Source of the DNA: Erysipelotrichaceae bacterium
Lineage (GTDB): Bacteria; Bacillota_I; Bacilli_A; Erysipelotrichales; Erysipelotrichaceae
Length of the DNA: 10,906 nucleotides
Direction: 5' to 3'
Assembly: GCA_900759455.1 (NCBI GenBank)
Contig: CAAEVI010000111.1
Span: 1-10,906 of the forward strand
Of this stretch, positions 1 to 6,170 are shown in pieces. The notes beneath the pieces were generated by a model, which saw only the letters and a list, made by a program, of their open reading frames with translations, had not been told where the DNA came from and searched no databases. The position numbers and the translations under genes are program-made. Numbering within the stretch: position 1 is the stretch's first letter; each line of letters opens with the position of its first letter.

Positions 1-32
1 CAATACTGCAGTTTTTGTCATGGTTCAGCAAA

Positions 33-78
33 AAGATAAGAGGAACATTGACTCCGCGTCTCTTGTTCCTCTTAGCTT
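33..78 (-). terminator. Rho-independent terminator of the perR-hydrogenase operon
   Basis: Arms at 33-47 and 64-78 are complementary over 15 positions with one mismatch (36/75), around a 16-base loop. Read on the minus strand, the hairpin is followed by a run of five T. It lies 33 bases beyond the stop codon of the fused hydrogenase gene, so it should end that transcript. The bases left of it (1-29) show nothing recognisable. Confidence 0.88.
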
Positions 79-111
79 AACTTAATGACATTGGGAATCT
101 TCCGGTTTTTC

Positions 112-2163
112 TTAATAATTGGTCGCCTGTCTTTCGAAATAGGCTTTCGGGAAGCCGCAAGTCGGGCAAACTTCAGGTGCATTGATGTCAAAATGCAAAT
201 GACCGCATTGACGGCACATCCAGAAAACAGCTCCCGCTTCTTTGAATACTTCTCCGTTTTTCAGGCGTTCAAGCAGTTTGCGGTAACGTGCCTCATGCGC
301 TTTTTCAACTGCCGCCACTCTTTCGAACTTCACAGCCAGTTCCTCAAAGCCTTCTTCACGTGCTTCTCTTGCCATTCGCTGATACATGTCCGTCCATTCA
401 TCATTTTCGCCCTGCGCTGCCGTTTCCAGATTTTCCATTGTATCGCCGATTCCATGGAATTCCTGATACCACATTTTCGCATGCTGTGATTCCTGTTCGG
501 AAGTTTCCATAAAGATCGCCGAGATTTGTTCATATCCTTCCAGCGCGGCTTTTTGGGCAAAATATTTATATTTATTGCGCGCCTGTGACTCTCCGGCAAA
601 AGCTTCCATCAAATTCTTTTCGGTCTTCGTCCCGACATATTTACTGCCAGATTTCTTTTCTTCGACTCTTTCTTCAAACTGATCGATACCGACTTTACAC
701 AAAGGACATACAAAATCAGCAGGCAGGCTTTCTGCCTCATGGATATATCCGCATACTTTACATCTAAATTTTTTCATTGTTTTTTTCTTTCCTTTCCTTA
801 AATCGCTGCTTCTGTCTTGATAACTTGTGTGCAGCATAGACTCAGCAACCTCACTCAGCGGATGCTGATAAAATTCACGATACAACTGAATAATTTCGGG
901 ATTCTCATAGGAGGACTTCAGTTCTGCATCCTGATCGCGCTGATAAAGGCCCTGCATCCTTTTTTTCAACACATCCGGATCTGCGTTCAAAAATTCCTTC
1001 GGCTGTCCGCCGCCGCCGATGCATCCTCCCGGACAGGTCATCACTTCAATAAAATGGTAAGTTTCGTTCGTTTCTTCAAGATGACGAAGGAACTGTTTAG
1101 CGCTGGCCGTTGTCGATATGACGGCAAATTTGATTTTCGTTCCTTCAACATCATAAGATCCGACTTTAACATTATCGAAACCACGTGCTGTTTCAAGCTT
1201 CAGTAATGCCGGGTCCGGCGAACGATCCGTCAAAATATGTACTGCCGTACGCAGAGCCGCTTCCATGACGCCTCCGCTGTTTCCAAATAAAATACCGCCT
1301 CCGGACGCCTGTGACATCAGCGGATCATAAGTTTCCTCTTGCAGATCTTCAAAAGAAATGTTTTCTTCCTTTGCCCATTTTGCCAGTTCCCGTGCCGTGA
1401 TCACATGATCCATGTCTTTGAGATCATCCAGTCCAAGATAATCCTGGGCCTGATGCATTTCCTCACGGTGGATCTCAAACTTTTTCGCTGTACATGGCGT
1501 CAATGCAACATTCACGATTCTATCCGGATCAATTCCCATTTGCTTGGCAAAATAGGTTTTGACAGTCACTCCCTGCATGCCGATCGGACTTTTGGCAGAT
1601 GACAGATTCGGAATGTAGCGCGGTTCAAAGGTTTCCACATACTTCACCCATGCCGGGCAGCAGCTCGTAAACTGCGGCAGCTCTCCCTGATTTCGAATTC
1701 TTTCCACCAGTTCATTCGCTTCTTCCATGATTGTCAGATCGGCCGCAAAGTTTGTATCCAAAACATAATCAAATCCAAGCTTACGCAGCAAGGCAACCAT
1801 CTTGCCTTCGACAAAAGAACCTGGTTCCATCTGAAACGCTTCTCCCAAAGAAACGCGTACAGAAGGCGAAGTAGAAACAATTACGATCTTTTCATCATCC
1901 TTTATGCATTCTTTTACTTTTTCATATTCATAGCGTTCATGAATACTGTTTGTCGGACATACATTCGCACATTGTCCGCAATGAATGCAGATGGCCGTAT
2001 CATTTGTATCTTCCAGGGAATAAAAGCCGTGTATGCTGATTTTTTCCTGACATACTGTTTTGCATTGTCCGCATTTGATACATAAAGATTCATCTCTTAC
2101 GATTGTCTCATTGTCTGCCTCGATCGCCACACGCACATCCAAAGGCAAATGTTTACTCATCAT
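112..2163 (-). CDS. [FeFe] hydrogenase / rubredoxin / rubrerythrin fusion protein
   Basis: This 683-residue protein fuses a complete hydrogenase to peroxide-reducing modules. Residues 25-72 carry two [4Fe-4S] motifs (C28, C31, C34, C38; C59, C62, C65, C69). The H-cluster domain (about 90-445) has TSCCPAW at 166-172, PCTAKK at 223-228 and EVMTCPGGC at 373-381. By homology to Clostridium pasteurianum CpI, C169, C224, C377 and C381 are H-cluster ligands and C168 is the proton-relay cysteine. The MEE region at 146-148 also matches the CpI proton path. A linker of about 15 residues leads to a rubredoxin (CxxC at 468/471 and 486/489), a four-helix diiron domain (E525, ExxH 558-561, E586/E589, ExxH 620-623) and a C-terminal rubredoxin (650/653, 666/669). 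The likely activity is H2-linked peroxide reduction in the cytoplasm; direction is inferred. The second ATG, at 2160, is better spaced (7 bases) from AGGAG than the first (4 bases). The gene overlaps the upstream regulator by 11 bases, suggesting translational coupling. Residue 222 is Thr where CpI has Met. Confidence 0.95.
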   Translation of the reverse strand: MMSKHLPLDVRVAIEADNETIVRDESLCIKCGQCKTVCQEKISIHGFYSLEDTNDTAICIHCGQCANVCPTNSIHERYEYEKVKECIKDDEKIVIVSTSPSVRVSLGEAFQMEPGSFVEGKMVALLRKLGFDYVLDTNFAADLTIMEEANELVERIRNQGELPQFTSCCPAWVKYVETFEPRYIPNLSSAKSPIGMQGVTVKTYFAKQMGIDPDRIVNVALTPCTAKKFEIHREEMHQAQDYLGLDDLKDMDHVITARELAKWAKEENISFEDLQEETYDPLMSQASGGGILFGNSGGVMEAALRTAVHILTDRSPDPALLKLETARGFDNVKVGSYDVEGTKIKFAVISTTASAKQFLRHLEETNETYHFIEVMTCPGGCIGGGGQPKEFLNADPDVLKKRMQGLYQRDQDAELKSSYENPEIIQLYREFYQHPLSEVAESMLHTSYQDRSSDLRKGKKKTMKKFRCKVCGYIHEAESLPADFVCPLCKVGIDQFEERVEEKKSGSKYVGTKTEKNLMEAFAGESQARNKYKYFAQKAALEGYEQISAIFMETSEQESQHAKMWYQEFHGIGDTMENLETAAQGENDEWTDMYQRMAREAREEGFEELAVKFERVAAVEKAHEARYRKLLERLKNGEVFKEAGAVFWMCRQCGHLHFDINAPEVCPTCGFPKAYFERQATNY
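775..800 (-). promoter_or_regulatory. Internal ribosome binding site and ATG inside the fusion gene
   Basis: At the junction between hydrogenase and rubredoxin modules the minus strand reads AAGGAAAGGAAAG, then seven A, then CA and an in-frame ATG (777-775, codon 463). This looks like a Shine-Dalgarno sequence with an A-rich spacer. Initiation here would give a 221-residue rubredoxin-rubrerythrin-rubredoxin protein beginning [10 protein letters not shown], which is how a free-standing rubredoxin-type protein normally starts. The purine-rich stretch also encodes a basic linker (RKGKKK), so it may be only coding sequence. Confidence 0.5.
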
Positions 2164-2557
2164 TAGGCTCCTCTCTTTCTTTTTTCATGCAATCACTACA
2201 TAAGCCAAAGAATTCGATGGAATGTCCTTCTACCAGAAAGTCGCCCAGCCGCCTTTGCATTTCATCAAACTGATCCTGATAGAGTATGGAAGCATCCTGA
2301 ATCCTTCCGCAGCGCCGACAACGCATATGATAATGAGGACGATTCATCGTTTCATAATGCACTTCCCGATCCTGGGTCATCACTTTCATTACCTCATTGT
2401 CTTCACAGGTAGCATTTAATATGCGAAAGACAGTCGCTTTAGAAATACTCGGATAGTCTTTATGAATATGCTCATACACTTGTGATGCAGTCGGATGATT
2501 ATACATTTCTCTTAATGCATGCATCACGATCTGTTTCTGCAAAGTATTCCTTTTCAT
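2153..2557 (-). CDS. perR: Fur/PerR-family metal-dependent transcriptional regulator
   Basis: This 134-residue regulator has an N-terminal winged helix (about 1-65; recognition helix near [11 protein letters not shown], 37-47) and a C-terminal dimerisation and metal domain. Structural zinc is expected at C80/C83 and C120/C123. The regulatory site by alignment with Bacillus subtilis PerR is H21 (H37), E69 (D85), H75 (H91), H77 (H93) and D88 (D104). Keeping Asp at the D104 position favours a peroxide sensor over an iron sensor, while Glu at the D85 position resembles Fur, so the subtype is not certain. It is the first gene of an operon with the hydrogenase-rubrerythrin fusion and has a Fur/PerR-type box in its promoter, which suggests autorepression relieved by peroxide or iron limitation. 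It is shorter at the N-terminus than B. subtilis PerR. The ATG follows a GAGAGGAG ribosome binding site. Confidence 0.9.
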   Translation of the reverse strand: MKRNTLQKQIVMHALREMYNHPTASQVYEHIHKDYPSISKATVFRILNATCEDNEVMKVMTQDREVHYETMNRPHYHMRCRRCGRIQDASILYQDQFDEMQRRLGDFLVEGHSIEFFGLCSDCMKKEREEPNDE

Positions 2558-2577
2558 TCTCTCCTCTCCCTCTTTAT

Positions 2578-2592
2578 TGATAATGATTACTA
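2578..2592. promoter_or_regulatory. Fur/PerR-type operator
   Basis: The plus strand reads TGATAATGATTACTA, which matches the 7-1-7 Fur-family consensus (TGATAAT-N-ATTATCA) at all but two positions, both in the right arm. It lies 5 to 19 bases downstream of the predicted -10 box and covers the predicted start site, a position suited to repression. The regulator encoded just downstream is the obvious ligand. Confidence 0.7.
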
Positions 2593-2596
2593 TTTA

Positions 2597-2625
2597 ATAA
2601 TATATCTATATTTTCTGAGTGTCAA
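2597..2625 (-). promoter_or_regulatory. Sigma-A promoter of the perR-hydrogenase operon
   Basis: On the minus strand a perfect -35 (TTGACA, 2625-2620) is followed by a 17-base spacer and TATTAT (2602-2597), one mismatch from the -10 consensus. Predicted transcription starts near 2590, giving a leader of about 33 bases before the regulator's ATG. Confidence 0.82.
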
Positions 2626-2687
2626 CATGATTTCCCCATATAAAACTAACAATACTGTCACAAAAGAACATATCCTTCTGACACAAC

Positions 2688-2712
2688 AAAAAAGCTCCTG
2701 TTAAAGGAGCTC
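2688..2712 (-). terminator. Rho-independent terminator of the marR-FUSC operon
   Basis: Arms AGCTCCT (2693-2699) and AGGAGCT (2705-2711) pair perfectly over 7 bp around a 5-base loop. On the minus strand they are followed by six T. The hairpin lies about 20 bases beyond the stop codon of the FUSC-like gene. It also separates that transcript from the perR promoter. Confidence 0.88.
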
Positions 2713-2733
2713 TACAAGTTTAAAAACCGACTG

Positions 2734-3795
2734 TCAGCTTCTTTTCGCCATCCTTGCCTTTTCCATAAACACACGTTCATACACAAAGAAAAAGCAGACT
2801 GCAAAAACGACGCCGATCAATGTATCTGTCAGCCTTAGGACCACTGAATATGACAAGCCGTACATGTTTGATGCGATCATCAGTGCCCCCAAACAATTCA
2901 CCGCAGTCTTCCATTTATAGTCCACACAAAAGCCCATGCACAGTCCGCCCAAAGGGCCGATCAGGCTATGGAACTCAGCAGGAAGCATCAGAAACAGCAT
3001 ACAAAACAACAGACAGCCGACAGCGGCACCGATGATCCGCTGCAGCATTCTTTGTTTGATCTTCGGTGTCAAAGAATATTCTGATAAAAGTGAACCGCAT
3101 GCAAAACCGGCCCACATGCAGCGTTCAATGCCTAGCACAGATCCTAATAAGAAAACTGCGCTGATACCAAGTGACATCTTGAGCATCCACTGATGTTTGA
3201 ACAATGTAAGTTCAAATGACCGAACCGTATCAAGAAAACAAACATCCTCATGTTTGTCCTTATGTTTGCTGTAGTAAATCAGTCCGCAGATAAGAAATCC
3301 TGTCACGCTCAGCCAGCATCTTTGAAAAAATGCATCTCCGTATACCGGATTTCCCGACAGATAAATATAGGCAAAGCTGAAGAGCCCACCGTTTCCGAAT
3401 TCAGGTCTGTCACAAGTAAAAAACAAAATCAAAAAAAGCGAAACTGCATTGATCAGAAAGCCCGGCAGCGGGCCTGCGATGTTTGCCGCTACCGGCGAGA
3501 TCAGAAGCAGTATGAAGGTCATGGCAAGCAATAAGATCCCATCCTGTATCCTGCAGCCGAAATCAACAAAGCGCACGCCCAGCAAAATACAGAATACTGC
3601 TACGGCCATCGGTGAATTCTCACTTCCAAACAGCGAAGTCAGAGCAGATATGAACACAATGGCAAACAGCACGATCAACACCGAACGCAAGGCCATGCCG
3701 CTGAAGTGCTTAAACCGCTCTTTGCCTTCTGTGCTTTTTCTCATCAGGTTTTTATTTACCTGAGGATCCAGCTGAAGAATATCATAAAATTTCAT
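2734..3795 (-). CDS. FUSC-like integral membrane protein (putative aromatic acid/drug exporter)
   Basis: This 353-residue protein begins with a short cytoplasmic segment and has roughly ten to twelve hydrophobic segments. They form two clusters (about 33-175 and 205-345) separated by a charged loop near 176-200 (SKHKDKHED). Each half looks like one FUSC repeat, and the second half carries the family-like RIIGAAVG (253-260) and RLTDTLIG (321-328) stretches. FUSC proteins include fusaric-acid and aromatic carboxylic acid efflux components. This one is about half the size of AaeB-type exporters and has no obvious large cytoplasmic domain. I chose ATG 3795, which has AGAGGTG about six bases upstream; an in-frame GTG at 3804 overlaps that site and is unlikely. 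The gene overlaps the MarR gene by 14 bases, so it is probably translationally coupled and controlled by that repressor. Substrate unknown. Confidence 0.82.
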   Translation of the reverse strand: MKFYDILQLDPQVNKNLMRKSTEGKERFKHFSGMALRSVLIVLFAIVFISALTSLFGSENSPMAVAVFCILLGVRFVDFGCRIQDGILLLAMTFILLLISPVAANIAGPLPGFLINAVSLFLILFFTCDRPEFGNGGLFSFAYIYLSGNPVYGDAFFQRCWLSVTGFLICGLIYYSKHKDKHEDVCFLDTVRSFELTLFKHQWMLKMSLGISAVFLLGSVLGIERCMWAGFACGSLLSEYSLTPKIKQRMLQRIIGAAVGCLLFCMLFLMLPAEFHSLIGPLGGLCMGFCVDYKWKTAVNCLGALMIASNMYGLSYSVVLRLTDTLIGVVFAVCFFFVYERVFMEKARMAKRS

Positions 3796-4222
3796 GTTTC
3801 TCACCTCTTGTCATTATTTCATTCGCTTTCGCGATCAGATGGAACAAAACTTCAAAATCCTCCCCCATCTCTCTGTATAAGTCATAAAATTTTTGAAGCA
3901 TGATGCCAAAATCGTTTTGCAGAGCCGCCTCTCCGTTATCCGTCAGCGAAAGAAAATAGCTTCTTTCATCGATCTTGCTTCTTTTTCTCTCCACACAGTC
4001 CTTTTCAAGCAGACTTTTTAAACAACGGCTGACCGCTTCTTTCTTCATCCCGCTTGCTTTGCTTAAATACAAAGGAGTACATTCGCCATTGTTCAGATAG
4101 ATCCAGACCAAAAGCTCTCTTTCGCTGGATGTCAGGAATTCCTTTTGTTTCTTTGTCAGCATGATGCGTGCAAACTGATTCAGTTCCTGATGCATTTTCA
4201 ACATTTCCTGCCAGTCGATCAT
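3782..4222 (-). CDS. MarR-family transcriptional regulator
   Basis: This 146-residue protein has the MarR layout: an N-terminal dimerisation helix (about 3-30), a winged helix-turn-helix (about 35-95; helices near LYLSKASGMKKEAVSRCLKSLLEK, wing near SKIDERSYFLSLTDNG) and C-terminal helices returning to the dimer interface. MarR proteins bind palindromic operators and release DNA when a small phenolic or aromatic ligand, or an oxidant, binds. A downstream overlapping FUSC-like exporter is a typical target. I chose ATG 4222, with AGGGG seven bases upstream. An in-frame ATG at 4249 lies in the middle of the operator palindrome and has no ribosome binding site. Autoregulation is strongly suggested by the operator position. 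Confidence 0.92.
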   Translation of the reverse strand: MIDWQEMLKMHQELNQFARIMLTKKQKEFLTSSERELLVWIYLNNGECTPLYLSKASGMKKEAVSRCLKSLLEKDCVERKRSKIDERSYFLSLTDNGEAALQNDFGIMLQKFYDLYREMGEDFEVLFHLIAKANEIMTRGEKHEIL

Positions 4223-4237
4223 ATTATCGCCCCTTTT

Positions 4238-4260
4238 TATAATTAACATTGTTAATTATA
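4238..4260. promoter_or_regulatory. MarR operator: 23-bp perfect palindrome
   Basis: Arms TATAATTAACA and TGTTAATTATA are perfectly inverted around a single T at 4249. This is the size and symmetry expected for a MarR dimer site. The upstream arm contains the -10 box of the operon's promoter, so occupancy should block RNA polymerase. Confidence 0.85.
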
Positions 4261-4282
4261 TAGATTTTCCTATGTTTGTCAA
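4255..4282 (-). promoter_or_regulatory. Sigma-A promoter of the marR-FUSC operon
   Basis: On the minus strand a perfect TTGACA (4282-4277) and a perfect TATAAT (4260-4255) are separated by 16 bases. The -10 box lies inside the 23-bp palindrome, the arrangement of a tightly repressed, inducible promoter. Confidence 0.85.
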
Positions 4283-4378
4283 TGCCTGAAAAAAAAGCTT
4301 TTGCTGCTGAATGATTCCGCCAATCGTCAAAATCATCTGTCGCTTGTCTGCCTTGCTTTTTTATCGATTTATTTTTTC

Positions 4379-4392
4379 CACGAGCGCTCGTG
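4379..4392. repeat. 14-bp perfect GC-rich palindrome in the marR-HAD intergenic region
   Basis: CACGAGCGCTCGTG reads identically on both strands and is flanked by AT-rich DNA between two divergent genes. No T-run follows on either strand as needed for a terminator, so a protein-binding site is more likely. The remainder of 4283-4434 shows only a small inverted repeat, ATTGC-AG-GCAAT near 4407-4418, and no gene. Confidence 0.4.
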
Positions 4393-4434
4393 CATTTCTT
4401 GTCATTATTGCAGGCAATCCGGATGCCACAGCAG

Positions 4435-4463
4435 TAGACGAACGATTTCGATTATTTTAAAAT
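4435..4463 (+). promoter_or_regulatory. Candidate promoter of the HAD phosphatase gene
   Basis: TAGACG (4435-4440, four matches to the -35 consensus) and TAAAAT (4458-4463, five matches to the -10 consensus) are 17 bases apart. Transcription would start near 4470, about 45 bases before the ATG. Confidence 0.45.
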
Positions 4464-4514
4464 AAAAACAGGATCAATCGTTTTAGTCGTAAGAATAAGA
4501 ATGGAGGGAACTGC

Positions 4515-5288
4515 ATGAAAAAGAAATATTTCTTTTTTGATATCGACGGAACTTTAACGGACATGAAAACCAAAAAAATAGTGCCTTCCGCTTTGTCCAC
4601 ACTGCATAAGCTGCAGGAAAACGGTCACTTTGTCGCCATTGCGACCGGACGCGCACACTATAAAGCCCGTGCATTTATGGACGAAGTCGGGCTTCACAAC
4701 ATGGTTGCCAGCGGAGGAGGTGCACTTGTCATTGATGATCAGCTGATAGAAAATATTCCTCTGCCGCTTGAAAAGGCACGGGCAATCTGTCATCAGGCCG
4801 AAGAACTCGGTTATGGCCTGTTACTGATCCTGGATGATTCTATTCGTGTATACAGCAAAAATGATCTCTTTATCCGACAGGTAGGAGAAAGAAAGGAACC
4901 GACGGAATATATCATCGATCCTGATCTGGACTATGATCAGATCCCGGATATTTATAAAATCTATGTATCCATTCCGCAGGAAGAGGAACATTTGCTTACT
5001 TTGAAAGACACCGTCGGCCATCTGCGTTTTGTAAAAGACTATCTGATGTTTCAGTATGATAAAAAAGACAAGGGCATCGAACAAATGGTGGAACATTTAC
5101 AGGCACCGCTGGAGGACGTCGTTGTCTTTGGGGATGATTATAACGATCTGATCATGTTCGATCCCCGTTGGACAAGCATTGCCATGGGAAATGCCTGTGA
5201 TGCATTAAAAGAAAAAGCAAGCTATGTTACCGATGCCAATGTCAATGACGGCATCGAGAAAGCATGCCGTCATTTCGGATGGATTTAA
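4515..5288 (+). CDS. Cof-type HAD-IIB family phosphatase
   Basis: This 257-residue cytoplasmic protein is a haloacid dehalogenase-superfamily phosphatase of the Cof/YbiV type. These enzymes remove phosphate from sugar phosphates, FMN or related small molecules. Motif I is FDIDGTLTD (nucleophile D9, acid/base D11), motif II is ATGR (T44), motif III is the DKG stretch (K186), and motif IV is GDDYND (D207, D208, D211). The C2B cap lies between about residues 85 and 185. Length is typical of the family. The ATG has GGAGGG six bases upstream. The gene is alone on the plus strand, diverging from marR and converging on the sugar operon, so context gives no substrate. Substrate specificity in this family cannot be read from sequence. 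Confidence 0.93.
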   Translation: MKKKYFFFDIDGTLTDMKTKKIVPSALSTLHKLQENGHFVAIATGRAHYKARAFMDEVGLHNMVASGGGALVIDDQLIENIPLPLEKARAICHQAEELGYGLLLILDDSIRVYSKNDLFIRQVGERKEPTEYIIDPDLDYDQIPDIYKIYVSIPQEEEHLLTLKDTVGHLRFVKDYLMFQYDKKDKGIEQMVEHLQAPLEDVVVFGDDYNDLIMFDPRWTSIAMGNACDALKEKASYVTDANVNDGIEKACRHFGWI

Positions 5289-5377
5289 ACCGCTTCTCAG
5301 ATGCGTTAAATGATCTTTTATCCACCTGACCGTTGCACGATAACTTGGCACATCACCATGATTTCCACCTTTAGAAG

Positions 5378-5404
5378 AAGACAAGTGAAATCCTTGTCTT
5401 TTTT
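5378..5404 (+). terminator. Rho-independent terminator of the HAD phosphatase gene
   Basis: AAGACAAG (5378-5385) and CTTGTCTT (5393-5400) form an 8-bp stem with a 7-base loop, continuing into a run of T to 5404 on the plus strand. It lies 90 bases after the stop codon. The bases between stop and hairpin hold nothing recognisable. Confidence 0.82.
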
Positions 5405-5422
5405 CATTTGCAGCAAAGATGC

Positions 5423-5467
5423 AAAAAATCCGTGTAAGCTGAGTTTTGCGCTCTCAGCTTCACGGAT
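5423..5467 (-). terminator. Strong terminator of the sugar catabolic operon
   Basis: ATCCGTG plus AAGCTGAG (5428-5443, with one bulged T at 5435) pairs with CTCAGCTT plus CACGGAT (5453-5467), making a 15-bp stem with a 9-base loop. On the minus strand six T follow. It is 58 bases past the dhaL stop codon and marks the 3' end of the operon. Confidence 0.9.
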
Positions 5468-5524
5468 CTGTTACTCTCTCTCATTCCAACAAATTATCAT
5501 TTTTCGCTTTGATCGAAACATCTT

Positions 5525-6166
5525 TTATTCTTTCAGTGCCGCGATCATCGCATCTGCCATGGTCGTCAAGATGATGCAGCAGGATGTGGCACCGGCATCC
5601 AGATGACCTTTGCTGCGCTCACCCAGACGTGCTGCTCTTCCGATTTTAGCCACCAGTTCTCTGGTGTGATTCTTTCCGTCTTCCGCACCTTGCTTCATTG
5701 CCTGTAAACACTCTGCGAAGTTTTTTCCTGCTTCCAGGGAAGCTTTGAACTGTCGCTGTGCAGGCGCTATCGTATCCACTAAGGTTTTGTCACCTTCTTT
5801 GGCCCCTGCCAGATCCATCAGACCTTCCTTTGCGTTTTTCAATGCAGCGGCAAAGATTTCTGCCGAAATCTGTTCCTCATTTTTCATGGAACGGCTTAAT
5901 TTAGAGAACATTGTTCCGTAAATCGGTCCCATGCTTCCACCGATATCCATCACCAGTGTCCTGCCTAAAATTTTTAAAGCCTCACTGAAACTGGCATTGT
6001 CTTCGATGCGCTCTTTTGCCATCATAAAACCTTTGTTCATATTAATTCCATGATCACCGTCACCAGTCGCTCCGTCGATTTCACTGAGATAAGCAGCGTT
6101 TTCATGAATCGCTTCGATCACCTGAATGACAATGCCCGCATTTCCTTGGTTTTCTACATATTGCAT
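5525..6166 (-). CDS. dhaL: Dihydroxyacetone kinase subunit DhaL (ADP/ATP-binding)
   Basis: This 213-residue protein is the nucleotide-binding half of a split dihydroxyacetone-type kinase and has the usual length. The Mg-ADP motif DGATGDGDHG lies at 31-40, with D31, D36 and D38 matching the three metal-binding aspartates of E. coli DhaL. GGSMGPIYGTMF (about 75-87), EGDKTLVDT (about 123-131) and the C-terminal AARLGERSKGHLDAGATS also match the family. It starts four bases after dhaK ends, and AAGGAGAT inside the dhaK stop region serves as its ribosome binding site. In PTS-linked systems DhaL carries a tightly bound ADP that DhaM rephosphorylates. No dhaM lies here, so the phosphate donor may be ATP or a DhaM encoded elsewhere. 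The neighbouring RpiB homologue suggests a tetrulose is as likely a substrate as dihydroxyacetone. Confidence 0.93.
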   Translation of the reverse strand: MQYVENQGNAGIVIQVIEAIHENAAYLSEIDGATGDGDHGINMNKGFMMAKERIEDNASFSEALKILGRTLVMDIGGSMGPIYGTMFSKLSRSMKNEEQISAEIFAAALKNAKEGLMDLAGAKEGDKTLVDTIAPAQRQFKASLEAGKNFAECLQAMKQGAEDGKNHTRELVAKIGRAARLGERSKGHLDAGATSCCIILTTMADAMIAALKE

Positions 6167-6170
6167 ATCG

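Noticed and set aside
330..599. Minus-strand overlapping frame inside the rubrerythrin region
   Set aside because: It is an out-of-frame shadow of the rubrerythrin coding sequence, whose diiron motifs are all in the main frame.
780..786. Seven-A run in the fusion gene as a frameshift or assembly artefact joining two genes
   Set aside because: Both halves are in the same frame with an intact linker and no stop codon, so no frameshift is needed; sequencing confirmation would settle it, but the sequence as given is continuous.
85..1602. Several plus-strand open frames opposite the hydrogenase fusion
   Set aside because: They are antisense to a long, motif-rich minus-strand gene, have no recognisable domains and no ribosome binding sites.
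4223..4249. Earlier ATG (4249) for the MarR gene
   Set aside because: It falls at the centre of the operator palindrome with no ribosome binding site, whereas ATG 4222 has AGGGG seven bases upstream.
4379..4392. GC-rich palindrome as a Rho-independent terminator
   Set aside because: No T-run follows on either strand, and no gene ends nearby on either side.
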